This document shows positions 9,132-18,104 of a DNA stretch of 64,000 nt, in pieces; the stretch's first letter is position 1, and each line of letters starts with the position of its first letter. The translations under genes and the position numbers were made by a program. The stretch lies in contig NZ_JACHCG010000001.1 of the NCBI RefSeq assembly GCF_014200595.1, positions 3,183,780-3,247,779 of the forward strand, given 5' to 3'. The notes beneath the pieces are model-generated. The model had not been told where the DNA came from and ran no database searches. It saw nothing but the letters and a program-made list of their open reading frames with translations. The DNA comes from Pedobacter cryoconitis (GTDB lineage Bacteria > Bacteroidota > Bacteroidia > Sphingobacteriales > Sphingobacteriaceae).

Positions 9132-9971
9132 ATGAAATATGAACTACAGGAATTCAAGTCGCTGGTTGACACCTTACACGAAAGTGAAGGGCTTGAAGCC
9201 TGGATGACTGAACAGCGTAATCCTATTGAAAATATAGCCATAGAGGCTATACGTATTTGCCAGATATTTAAGGACGTTAGTCTGCAAAATGATGCAGTTC
9301 TGTTTACTAAATATTTCCATCAGCATCAGCATGAATTGGTTACCATGGCCGAACGGGTCTATACTTTCTTAAATGTTCAGGAGCTGGAAGACAACGAGGA
9401 TAATGATGGGGAACTTACCTTGCAACGCCTTTATAATGCGCTGGTAAGCATCCTGCAATTTATGCAGACGCAACTGAAAAATTTCTTTAAAACTGATGGA
9501 AAAGTTCCTTATAGTTTTATTGAGCAGCATCAGTACCAGGAAGAAAGGAACCACCATTTCATAGAAAAAACACTACTCGAAAGAAGTATCAATAAAACTA
9601 TTGTTACCCATTTGCTAACCGTTCTGAGGTTTGAGGATCAGCAGCCCAATGAAGAAATATCTTTTGCAGTTTATACCTACGTTTTAAAAGTACAAAAGGA
9701 ATTGCTGATCTATTTACAGGGACAGGATGATGAAACCAATAATTACAGAATTCTTAAACTGCTTACTACGTTAAACTTAAACAGCATAGGAATTTATGAG
9801 CACTTTCATGGAGTAATCAATGACAATCAACTACCACATTTTAAAATTCCTGGTTTTCAAAAACCAACCGATCCGATTAAGATGTCTTTATTATTGTTCA
9901 TCATCACCGAAATTAATTCTTTGCACGCCTTAAAATTAATTGCAAAAGAGTTGTACCCTTTAACTAACTAA
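9132..9971 (+). CDS. hypothetical protein between TetR regulator and MFS transporter
   Basis: I do not recognise this 279-residue protein. It has no signal peptide or membrane segment. It is predicted helical with many charged residues and several His-rich clusters (FHQHQHEL, RNHHFIE). The gene begins 32 bp after the TetR stop and is followed 79 bp later by the MFS gene, so it is probably co-transcribed. A cytoplasmic accessory or regulatory role is possible, but nothing in the sequence shows it. Confidence 0.7.
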   Translation: MKYELQEFKSLVDTLHESEGLEAWMTEQRNPIENIAIEAIRICQIFKDVSLQNDAVLFTKYFHQHQHELVTMAERVYTFLNVQELEDNEDNDGELTLQRLYNALVSILQFMQTQLKNFFKTDGKVPYSFIEQHQYQEERNHHFIEKTLLERSINKTIVTHLLTVLRFEDQQPNEEISFAVYTYVLKVQKELLIYLQGQDDETNNYRILKLLTTLNLNSIGIYEHFHGVINDNQLPHFKIPGFQKPTDPIKMSLLLFIITEINSLHALKLIAKELYPLTN

Positions 9972-10050
9972 AAAAACTTAAAATATCCTCAGTAAGCATT
10001 ATATTTTCATATTCTTTACCACATTATGCATAATTTAAGTTAATTACATA

Positions 10051-11202
10051 ATGTCGCAAACGAAAACAAAGCCTTCCTCTACCCTTATTAGGGCACGCAG
10101 ATCCACCATGCTTATTTTTTTAGTGTGTGGATTGGGAGTGGCCAGCTGGGCACCCATCGTTCCCTATGCAAAAGAGCGCCTTGGGTTTAATGATGCAAAC
10201 TTAGGCTTGTTACTTCTTTTAATGGGTGCCGGCGCTTTGATCATGATGCCAATTACCGGAATTCTGATCCGAAAAAATGGCAGCAAGAAAATTACTTTAA
10301 GTGCCATTATAATCTTATCTATTGTACTTCCTTTGCTTTTGCTCATGGATACGCCATTAACAATGGGGCTTACCTTATTTACTTTTGGCGCCGCTATAGG
10401 AACGATTGATGTAGCCATGAATGCTCAGGCCATCAATATAGAACGGTATTATTCACAACATATCATGTCTTCCTTTCATGGATTGTTTAGCCTTGGTGGA
10501 ATCCTTGGACCACTGTTTATGGGTGGAATGATCAAATCCGGATTACAACCTGTTATTGCTATAGGAACTATTTCGGTCGTCTTGCTGCTGATTGTATTCA
10601 GCCAGTATAAATCATTGTTATCATCAGCTCATGAATCAAAAGATACAGAGCAAACAAAATTCTCCTGGCCGGGGCGCGCAGTAATTTTCCTGGGCCTGAT
10701 GTGCTTTATTGTCTTTTTGGCCGAAGGGTCAATTCTGGATTGGAGCGCCGTATTCTTAAAAGATATCAAGAATTTTGATGAAGCTATTGCCGGGGCAGGT
10801 TATGCTGCATTTTCAATTGCCATGACAGCCATGCGCTTATTGGGTGATAAATTTGTAGATAAAGTAAGTCCGCAAAAGATAGTCTTGTTTGGAGCGGCGA
10901 TTTCATCGGCAGGATATCTTGTTGCAGTATTCAGTCCATGGGGATGGCTTTCTTTGGCGGGTTTTGTATTGGTGGGCCTGGGGGCTGCTAACATCGTTCC
11001 TGTTCTATTTAGCGCAGCTGGTAAAATAAAAGGTGTTCCAGCTTCGGTAGCTTTACCTATAGTAACCACGATAGGTTATACTGGTTCACTGGCAGGCCCG
11101 GCAGGAATTGGTTTCATTGCTTATTCCAGTTCTCTTTCGGTTGCATTCTGCGTTATTGCATTACTGCTGCTGGTCGTGAGTATTTCTTACCGTCAGCAAT
11201 AG
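10051..11202 (+). CDS. MFS transporter (YbjJ/fucose-permease-like)
   Basis: Inner-membrane carrier of 383 residues with about twelve membrane helices in two six-helix halves. The N-terminal half has VPYAKERLGFNDANLGLLLL and a GxLIRKNGSKK loop typical of the MFS motif between helices 2 and 3. The FFxFGAAIGTIDVAMNAQA-like segment with MNAQ and SSFHGLFSLGGILGP resembles the YbjJ/FucP branch. Probably a proton-coupled exporter or sugar carrier; the substrate is not shown. It is likely in one unit with the TetR gene at 8446. Confidence 0.88.
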   Translation: MSQTKTKPSSTLIRARRSTMLIFLVCGLGVASWAPIVPYAKERLGFNDANLGLLLLLMGAGALIMMPITGILIRKNGSKKITLSAIIILSIVLPLLLLMDTPLTMGLTLFTFGAAIGTIDVAMNAQAINIERYYSQHIMSSFHGLFSLGGILGPLFMGGMIKSGLQPVIAIGTISVVLLLIVFSQYKSLLSSAHESKDTEQTKFSWPGRAVIFLGLMCFIVFLAEGSILDWSAVFLKDIKNFDEAIAGAGYAAFSIAMTAMRLLGDKFVDKVSPQKIVLFGAAISSAGYLVAVFSPWGWLSLAGFVLVGLGAANIVPVLFSAAGKIKGVPASVALPIVTTIGYTGSLAGPAGIGFIAYSSSLSVAFCVIALLLLVVSISYRQQ

Positions 11203-11272
11203 ATATATGTAAAATTCTTATGAAAATTCTTATCTTGATAAGGTATAATTCATGGAAACACAGGAACTGATT

Positions 11273-11842
11273 ATGAAAAAGTATTTATTGATATTTATTT
11301 CAATAACAGGGCTCTTTGCCTGTGTTAATATTGATCACCGAAGAGCTTTGTTTGATGCACAACTGGATGTTTTTAAGAAAAACGATAGCTATCATGAGGT
11401 ACAGACATCCGCGAATAAAAGCCTGAAGAAATGGGTTGCTGAAGATCTCAGAGATATTCAGGTGCTCAAAAAATGCAATTGGAAATTAGATGATGCTGTA
11501 TTTTTTAATAGTAAAAAAGACAGATGTTATTTACTATTGCTCATTCAGGACAAGGATACGCTGGCCAAACAGGATTATGTTTACGTAATGTATGGTGCAT
11601 TAGAAAATGAAAAATGGGATATCTATTTCACCGGCCTTTCCACAATGATATTTTCCAGAGATAAGTATAGCAAAGATGAGCATGAGCCCATATCTATGGC
11701 AGCGCTTTCGCTGTTAAGCAGAGAAGAGGTGCTTCATGATTATTATAAAGCAAACAGGCGTATTAACGATGAATATGTAAACAAGGCCTACACACAGGAA
11801 TTAAAAAAGAAGCAGGAAACCTTTCTTAAGAAAAAACATTAG
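11273..11842 (+). CDS. hypothetical lipoprotein
   Basis: I do not recognise the family. From the ATG at 11273 the protein starts MKKYLLIFISITGLFACVN, a lipoprotein signal with Cys at the lipobox (GLFAC). An ATG at 11252 would place seven polar residues before the signal and is less likely. The mature part (about 170 residues) is hydrophilic with a Lys-rich C-terminus. It stands between the MFS gene and the M48 peptidase without an obvious shared function. Confidence 0.7.
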   Translation: MKKYLLIFISITGLFACVNIDHRRALFDAQLDVFKKNDSYHEVQTSANKSLKKWVAEDLRDIQVLKKCNWKLDDAVFFNSKKDRCYLLLLIQDKDTLAKQDYVYVMYGALENEKWDIYFTGLSTMIFSRDKYSKDEHEPISMAALSLLSREEVLHDYYKANRRINDEYVNKAYTQELKKKQETFLKKKH

Positions 11843-11940
11843 CGCCATTAATTTAAAAGAATAATTTATTATTTTAAGAGCAAACAATTCTTGCTGATTA
11901 TTTGTTGATCGATACATAACAAATAACTAAATAATAAAAA

Positions 11941-12732
11941 ATGAACAAAACTATCTTACCTCTCGCAATGCTGGGATTAACGCTTTCTTTTGGGATACAT
12001 TCCGCCTCAGCACAAATTAAGCTAAACAGTAAAGGTCTTGGCGCATTACAAAAGGGCGCAAAAGCAGTAACCTTCTCAGATGCCGATGCTGCAAAACTTG
12101 CCAGTGAAGCCGTAACCTGGATGGATGAGCACAATACTGTTGCCGCTGCTAAAGATCCTTATACGATCAGGTTGAATAAGATCTTTTCAAAACATGAAAA
12201 CGAAGGCGGACTTAAGCTAAACTATAAAGTATATAAAGTGAAAGACATCAATGCTTTCGCCTGCGCGGATGGTAGTGTACGCGTATTTTCTTCTTTAATG
12301 GATATCATGAGCGATGATGAGTTATTAGGGATTATCGGTCACGAAATTGGACATGTTGCCAATAAAGATACCAGGGATGCAGTGAGAAGTGCTTATAAAA
12401 GAGAAGCAATATCCGATGCAGCTTCTTCTCAATCGGGCGTAGTGAATTCACTTTCACAAAGTCAGCTGGGAAGTTTTGCCAATGCACTTTTAGATAGTAA
12501 ATACAACCGTAAACAAGAAAGTGAAGCTGATGACTATTCTTATGAGTTTATGAAAAAACATAATTATAAGGTAACTGCTTTAGCAAGTGCATTCCAGAAA
12601 TTCGCTGATATGGAAAAATCATCTGGTGCTGAAAAAAGTAAAACAGAAAAGATGTTAAGTTCACATCCTGATAGCGGTTCACGCGCAGCAAAAATCTTAG
12701 AAAAAGCTAAAAAAGACGGCTTGTCAAAATAA
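11941..12732 (+). CDS. M48 family zinc metalloprotease, secreted
   Basis: A 263-residue exported peptidase. Residues 1-24 are a signal peptide ending at SASAQ. HEIGH at residues 134-138 supplies two zinc ligands and the catalytic Glu. ESEAD at 193-197 is the EXXXD helix giving the third ligand. It lacks the membrane helices of HtpX, so it belongs with the soluble periplasmic or lipoprotein M48 group (BepA/LoiP-like), which act in envelope quality control. A strong hairpin follows its stop. Confidence 0.9.
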   Translation: MNKTILPLAMLGLTLSFGIHSASAQIKLNSKGLGALQKGAKAVTFSDADAAKLASEAVTWMDEHNTVAAAKDPYTIRLNKIFSKHENEGGLKLNYKVYKVKDINAFACADGSVRVFSSLMDIMSDDELLGIIGHEIGHVANKDTRDAVRSAYKREAISDAASSQSGVVNSLSQSQLGSFANALLDSKYNRKQESEADDYSYEFMKKHNYKVTALASAFQKFADMEKSSGAEKSKTEKMLSSHPDSGSRAAKILEKAKKDGLSK

Positions 12733-12762
12733 GCTGTTTACTTTTTAAAACAAGTTGTTATT

Positions 12763-12792
12763 AAAATGCCGGGGCCGAAACCCGGCATTTTT
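12763..12792. terminator. bidirectional hairpin terminator between M48 and EamA genes
   Basis: AAAATGCCGGG and CCCGGCATTTT form a perfect 11-bp stem around a 7-nt loop, with T runs reading in both directions. It overlaps the end of the convergent EamA gene and serves both genes. Confidence 0.85.
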
Positions 12793-13661
12793 CATGTATT
12801 TTCTTGTACAACAGCCTTTTTAGTCGTCAATGTCGCTCCTGCACTGGCAATAATTACACAGCCAACTGCGAGCCACTGATTAAACGTCAAAAATTCATGT
12901 AACAGAATCAGTCCATTCAAAGCAGCTACGGCTGGCTCCAGGCTCATTAAGATACTGAATGTACGCGCAGGCATTTGCCGCAGCGCATTAATTTCGAGTG
13001 TAAATGGTATTGCACTGGACAAAAGTGCCAATGCACCTCCCATTAAAAGAAGAGTTGGCGTTAAATGGGTCAATCCCCCACTTCCAATTCCAAATGGCGC
13101 AACAACTATGGTAGCAAATAACATTCCTACAGTAACTGCATCTCCCCCATTCATAATCTTCGAGATTTTCCCGCCCATTACAATATAACCTGCCCAGAAG
13201 CCTCCCGCAGTCAATGCCAATAAAACACCAATGAGATCGATCCCTTTACCAGTCCAGGGCGCAATAAGTGCAATTCCTATTCCAGCCAGCAAAATCCATA
13301 AATAGTCAGTTATCCGTTTAGATCCAAATATAGCCACGATTAAAGGGCCCACGAATTCAAGGGTAACACCTAAACCAAGTGGTATCCGTTCAATTGCCAT
13401 ATAAAAAATCATGTTCATTAATCCAAGGGATATCCCATAAGGAATAACTGCTTTCCATTGCTTAGCGGTAAGCTTTGTTAGGTTTGTCCGGTTAACGGCC
13501 ATCAGGATAACGGCCGAAAGACCGATCCGGATCAGGGCTGTACTTTGCGCACCTAAAACAGGAAACAGACCTTTAGCAATTGCAGCTCCGCACTGTACAC
13601 TGATAATTGATAAAAGAACGGCAGGAATTGGTGGTAAGGTAAAAGATTTATTATTATTCAT
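12792..13661 (-). CDS. EamA/RhtA-type DMT transporter
   Basis: Inner-membrane carrier of about 289 residues with ten hydrophobic helices in two EamA repeats (first half ending near APWTGKGID, second starting with ILLALTAGGFWAGY). The LEINALRQMPARTFSILMSLEPA segment is the conserved stretch of the RhtA (threonine/homoserine exporter) branch. I chose the ATG at 13661 (MNNNKSF); a longer frame to 13790 runs through the 32-bp inverted repeat and is not real coding sequence. Substrate probably amino acids or small metabolites. Confidence 0.88.
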   Translation of the reverse strand: MNNNKSFTLPPIPAVLLSIISVQCGAAIAKGLFPVLGAQSTALIRIGLSAVILMAVNRTNLTKLTAKQWKAVIPYGISLGLMNMIFYMAIERIPLGLGVTLEFVGPLIVAIFGSKRITDYLWILLAGIGIALIAPWTGKGIDLIGVLLALTAGGFWAGYIVMGGKISKIMNGGDAVTVGMLFATIVVAPFGIGSGGLTHLTPTLLLMGGALALLSSAIPFTLEINALRQMPARTFSILMSLEPAVAALNGLILLHEFLTFNQWLAVGCVIIASAGATLTTKKAVVQENT

Positions 13662-13723
13662 TTGCACCGCAAATTTAGCTATTATTTTCCTCAATAATAA
13701 CGGGGGCACTTTAACAAGTATAA

Positions 13724-13790
13724 GTGGTCGGTGTTGAGAAGGGGTTGAATAGGCCAATGGCCTATTCAACCCCTTCTCAACACCGACCAC
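13724..13790. repeat. perfect 32-bp inverted repeat hairpin
   Basis: Two perfectly complementary 32-bp arms (13724-13755 and 13759-13790) are separated by only 3 bases (AAT). It lies 34 bp downstream of the RND pump gene and 62 bp upstream of the EamA start. It could terminate the efflux operon, although no strong T run follows on the minus strand. The length and perfection are unusual for a simple terminator and suggest a REP-like mobile hairpin or attenuator. Confidence 0.85.
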
Positions 13791-13824
13791 AATAGGAGCA
13801 AGAACACAGGTTCTTTAATCAGTG

Positions 13825-16800
13825 CTATTCTGCAATAGCAGTATAAGGTTTATCTTGTTTCATTACCTTTTTACGGTAAGCCCAATAAAATACAATCGGG
13901 AATATAAACAGGTTGAATAAAGTATCAGAAATCAATCCACCGATCACTACTGTAGCCAGTGGTTTAGAAGTTTCAGAACCAATACCCGTAGACATTGCCG
14001 CTGGCAATAATCCAATAGCTGCCATCATCGCAGTCATTACCACAGGGCGGATACGGGATTCTACACCAATTCTAAGCGCATCAATAAACGTCCATTCCGG
14101 ATGACTATGGCGCATTTCTTTGATATTTGATTTGAATTTGGTAATCAGTATGACCCCATTCTGCACACAGATACCAAATAAAGCTATAAAGCCGATCCCT
14201 GAAGAAATACTAAAGTTTATCCCCGTCAGCAGCAGTGCAAATATCCCACCCACAATGGCAAACGGTACATTATTTAACACAAGTAATGAATCTTTGATCG
14301 TTCCGAATAAAATAAACAGCACGAAGAAAATCAACAGGATACTAATCGGTACAACCTGTGTTAAACGCTGCGTCGCTCTTTGCTGATTCTCAAAATCACC
14401 TGCCCATTCCATATGGTAACCTTTCGGCAATTTAACCTGGGCATTCACTTTATCCTGAGCCTCTTTAATCGTGCTGCCCATATCACGGCCACGGACAGAA
14501 AATTTGATTGCCCCATATCTTTTGTGCTTATCACGGTAAATCAAACTCGGGCCAACCAGTTTTCTGATATTAGCAATTTCCCGAAGCGGGACTTTATTCC
14601 CTGAAAGTGTTGGTACACGCAAATCACCGATCGCATTCGCATTGTTCCTGAAGTTTTCAGGATAACGGATCCGCAAATCAAACTTACGCTCTCCCTCATA
14701 AATCTGTGTAGCCGCTTTCCCGCCAATAGCTGTTTCAATAACTGCACCAGCATCTGCGGTAGTTACCCCATAAAGAGCCATTTTTTCCTGATCCAGATCA
14801 ATCCGCAATTCAGGTTGTCCGAGGTTCCGCATAATACCAAGATCTTCCACTCCCTTAATCTCTTTCATGATCTTGAAAATCTTCTCTTCTTTCTCTTCAA
14901 CAAATTTGAGATCATCGCCAAATAACTTCACAACGATAGATCCCTTTACACCAGATACAGCTTCCTCTACGTTATCAGAAATTGGCTGAGAAAAATTGAG
15001 GTCAATCCCCGGAAAGAATTTCAGTTTTTCCTGCATCCGCTGGATCAATTCAGGTTTACTCTCTTTACTTTTCCACTGATCTTGTGGGTAAAGATCCACA
15101 TGAAACTCCAGATTGTAGAATCCTGTGGCATCAGTTCCGTCATCGGGACGGCCTGTTTGAGAAATAACCTGTTTAACTTCAGGAAAGCTTCTGAAGGTTC
15201 TGCGCATATCATTGGCCAGTTTTACAGATTCTCCAAGCGAAGTGCTCAAAGGTCCGGTTGCCCTGACATAAATAGTTCCCTCATTAAGTTGCGGTAAAAA
15301 CTCTGTCCCTAAAAACTTAAAGCAGAAAAGACTGACCGCCAGGATGATAATAGCTATTGGAAAAGCAATTTTCCTACCTTTGAAACAAATATTGAAAAGC
15401 CGCATGGAATTGCGCGTGATCCACTCCACAAAGAAATTATGCTTTTCACGAACATTCTTTTTCAATAGCACACTGGCCATGACTGGTACTAAAGTAAAAG
15501 TCAGGATTAGTGCACCTAATAAAGCAAAACCTAACGTCCAGGCTAATGGAGAAAACATTTTACCTTCTACCTTTTCAAAGCTAAAGATTGGCAGCAAGCC
15601 AATAATGATGATCAGTTTCGCGAAGAATATACCTTTACCATTAATCAGACATGCTTCTTTGATCATTCCCAGTTTACTGAGTTTGTTGAATTTCTCCATC
15701 CCCTCCTTCTTCGCCCGATGATCCAGTACCACAAAGATACCTTCCATCATCACGACCGCCCCATCTATGATAATACCAAAGTCAATCGCCCCCATCGAGA
15801 GTAAATTGGCAGACATGCCTTTAAATTTCAGACAAATAAATGCAAAGAGTAAAGCCAGCGGGATCACAATAGCCACAATAATTGTGGTCCGCCAATCGGC
15901 CATAAACAAGAATACGATGACAGTCACAAAAATGATCCCTTCGGCCATGTTATGCAGCACCGTGTGGGTTGCAAAATCTACCAGATCTTCCCGGTCATAA
16001 AAAGCATTGATCTTAACGTCATCCGGCAATATACTATTGTTCAGTTCATCAACTTTGGCTTTAAGGCTTTGAATCACATCATTCGTATTTCCACCTTTCA
16101 GCATCACCACAATTCCCTCCACTACATCAGGGTCACCATCACGGCCAACCTGTCCAAGAGGCGGCAAACTTGATTCTGTAACCTCCCCAATATTTTTTAC
16201 GAAGATGGGCGTCCCTTTTACATTATCAACAATGATGTTTTTAATCTCATTGATATTATTCAGCAGACCAATTCCCCGCACGACATAAGCCTGTCCGCTT
16301 TGCTCAATCACATCACCGCCTACATTAATATTACTTTTAGAAACCGCATCATAAACTTCCAGCGGCGTAACGCCATACTGCACAGCCTTTTCAGGATCAA
16401 TCGTAATCTGATAAGCTTTAGTCGGGCCACCGAAACTATTTACATCTGCTACACCAGGCACAGAACGTATTTCACGCTCCACTACCCATTCTTCTAAAGT
16501 TTTAAGTTCCTTAACAGACTTCTTGCTGCTGGTTAAGGTATACCTGAAAATCTCACCAGTTGGCCCATAAGGTGGTGAAATCTCAGGCTTGGTTCCTTCT
16601 GGCAAATCGGCGTCGCCCAAATGATTGTTCAATTGTAAACGCGCGTAGTCATACTCGACATTGTCCTCAAAAGTTACTTTGACTACCGAAAGCCCAAATA
16701 AAGAGGAAGACCGGATCGATGTTTTTTTCTGCGCCGGATTCATTGCTATTTCAAGCGGCCGGGTCACAAATTTCTCCACTTCCTCCGCACTGCGGCCAGG

Positions 16801-16968
16801 CCACTGTGTGATGATAGTCAGTGAAGTATTGGTTACATCCGGGAATGCATCTATCGCGATGCTTTTAAAACTGAAGTATCCTCCCACCAGGAGCAGGAAC
16901 GTCATGAAAAATATAAAGAACTTGTTCTTAAGAGAAAAAGCCAGTACTGATTTAATTACTTTATTCAT
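13825..16968 (-). CDS. czcA: CzcA-type heavy-metal efflux RND pump
   Basis: A 1047-residue inner-membrane proton/metal antiporter forming the pump of a CzcCBA-type tripartite system. N-terminal helix then porter loop, then helices 2-6, with a second loop and helices in the C-half, the usual RND duplication. The TM4 segment DFGIIIDGAVVMMEG matches the HME-1/HME-2 (Co/Zn/Cd, Czc) signature rather than the AIGAMVDAA of Cu/Ag pumps. The GRSAEEVEKFVTRPLEI opening is typical. Adaptor, outer-membrane and two-component genes follow upstream on the same strand. Divalent metal specificity is inferred from the motif. Confidence 0.92.
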   Translation of the reverse strand: MNKVIKSVLAFSLKNKFFIFFMTFLLLVGGYFSFKSIAIDAFPDVTNTSLTIITQWPGRSAEEVEKFVTRPLEIAMNPAQKKTSIRSSSLFGLSVVKVTFEDNVEYDYARLQLNNHLGDADLPEGTKPEISPPYGPTGEIFRYTLTSSKKSVKELKTLEEWVVEREIRSVPGVADVNSFGGPTKAYQITIDPEKAVQYGVTPLEVYDAVSKSNINVGGDVIEQSGQAYVVRGIGLLNNINEIKNIIVDNVKGTPIFVKNIGEVTESSLPPLGQVGRDGDPDVVEGIVVMLKGGNTNDVIQSLKAKVDELNNSILPDDVKINAFYDREDLVDFATHTVLHNMAEGIIFVTVIVFLFMADWRTTIIVAIVIPLALLFAFICLKFKGMSANLLSMGAIDFGIIIDGAVVMMEGIFVVLDHRAKKEGMEKFNKLSKLGMIKEACLINGKGIFFAKLIIIIGLLPIFSFEKVEGKMFSPLAWTLGFALLGALILTFTLVPVMASVLLKKNVREKHNFFVEWITRNSMRLFNICFKGRKIAFPIAIIILAVSLFCFKFLGTEFLPQLNEGTIYVRATGPLSTSLGESVKLANDMRRTFRSFPEVKQVISQTGRPDDGTDATGFYNLEFHVDLYPQDQWKSKESKPELIQRMQEKLKFFPGIDLNFSQPISDNVEEAVSGVKGSIVVKLFGDDLKFVEEKEEKIFKIMKEIKGVEDLGIMRNLGQPELRIDLDQEKMALYGVTTADAGAVIETAIGGKAATQIYEGERKFDLRIRYPENFRNNANAIGDLRVPTLSGNKVPLREIANIRKLVGPSLIYRDKHKRYGAIKFSVRGRDMGSTIKEAQDKVNAQVKLPKGYHMEWAGDFENQQRATQRLTQVVPISILLIFFVLFILFGTIKDSLLVLNNVPFAIVGGIFALLLTGINFSISSGIGFIALFGICVQNGVILITKFKSNIKEMRHSHPEWTFIDALRIGVESRIRPVVMTAMMAAIGLLPAAMSTGIGSETSKPLATVVIGGLISDTLFNLFIFPIVFYWAYRKKVMKQDKPYTAIAE

Positions 16969-17000
16969 TGCTTGAATTTAAACGGGTTAAGCGGATCATG

Positions 17001-18095
17001 TTATTTCAGAGATTCGTACAGGAACAACTGTCTTGACGCTATAATCTGATCACCGGGTTTTAAACCTGAGCTGATATAAGCACGGTCTTCCACACGTTTG
17101 GAAACAGTAATTGGCTGTATACGTACCTGCGATTTACCATCTTTGACCACCACATAATTCTTGTCATTATCCAGCACAATTGAACGGGTATTGATCATAG
17201 GCAGGTTCTCTCCCGATTTTGCCTGTACCACTACATTAGCAAACATTTGCGGTTTCAGCAAATTCCCCGGGTTACTGATTTTTACACGGGCACGCATTAA
17301 TTTATTATCCTTGTCAATCATATTGTACACTTTATCTATTTTCCCGGTGAAAATTTTTCCCGGATAAGCCAGCGTAGTAATTTGAACCGGATATCCCGTT
17401 TGTACACTTGTGATATCGGATTCGTAAATATTGACAATGATATAAACTGAAGAAAGATCAGCAATGGTAAACAGGTTCTCTGTATTGTCAGCTCTTACCT
17501 GCATATTGCTGGTGATGTTTTTTTCGACGATATATCCGCTGATCGGCGCTTTAATCAGGTAACCACGCTTGTCACTTTTATTGATTGACATCACAGAATG
17601 CGCCCGGCTATTTTCTGCCGACGCCTTTTGGTAGTCTGATTTTGCCTGTTCCAGATCCTTGCCCGAAGCCAGTCCGCTCTGATATAAGTCTTTTGTGGCT
17701 TCCAGTGTTCTTTTGGTATCCCTTAAATCTGCTTCTGCACTAATCAGGTCTTTAGAGTAACCAGCAACTTCCACACTGTGCATGCTGGCCAGAGTTTGCC
17801 CTTTGCTCACGACATCTCCAAGCAGCACATTTACATTTTCAGTGATCCCGCTCACCATAGGATAAATTTTAGCGACCTTATTTTCATCAGGCTCTATCGT
17901 TCCGGTCAGTGTGATCTGAGAAACTGCACTGGCCTGCTGAACAGTATCCACTAACAGACTGCCCAATAAACTATCTGTGACCTTAAATTTATTATCCTCA
18001 GGTTTTGAGGCTGCATCGTGACGTGTGCAAGACGAGAATAATAAAGTGGCAGTACCAAATGCAGCTGCCAGCGTAAATATTTTGTAAGTATGCAT
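17001..18095 (-). CDS. czcB: RND efflux periplasmic adaptor (CzcB/CusB-like)
   Basis: A 364-residue membrane fusion protein. It begins with a lipoprotein-type signal (AAAFGTATLLFSSCTRH, Cys in the lipobox) that would anchor it to the membrane. A barrel-sandwich/lipoyl part (MVSGITENVNVLLGDVVSKGQTLA ... KAPISGYIVEK) flanks a helical hairpin (about residues 110-175), followed by a beta-barrel and the membrane-proximal domain. It links the CzcA pump to the TolC-family channel. The gene sits between the two partners, with 32 bp to the pump gene and 9 bp from the outer-membrane gene. Confidence 0.92.
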   Translation of the reverse strand: MHTYKIFTLAAAFGTATLLFSSCTRHDAASKPEDNKFKVTDSLLGSLLVDTVQQASAVSQITLTGTIEPDENKVAKIYPMVSGITENVNVLLGDVVSKGQTLASMHSVEVAGYSKDLISAEADLRDTKRTLEATKDLYQSGLASGKDLEQAKSDYQKASAENSRAHSVMSINKSDKRGYLIKAPISGYIVEKNITSNMQVRADNTENLFTIADLSSVYIIVNIYESDITSVQTGYPVQITTLAYPGKIFTGKIDKVYNMIDKDNKLMRARVKISNPGNLLKPQMFANVVVQAKSGENLPMINTRSIVLDNDKNYVVVKDGKSQVRIQPITVSKRVEDRAYISSGLKPGDQIIASRQLFLYESLK

Positions 18096-18104
18096 ATAAA
18101 GAGG

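Noticed and set aside
13662..13790. Upstream extension of the EamA gene to 13790
   Set aside because: The extra codons run through a perfect inverted repeat and show no protein-like pattern; MNNNKSF at 13661 is a normal DMT start.
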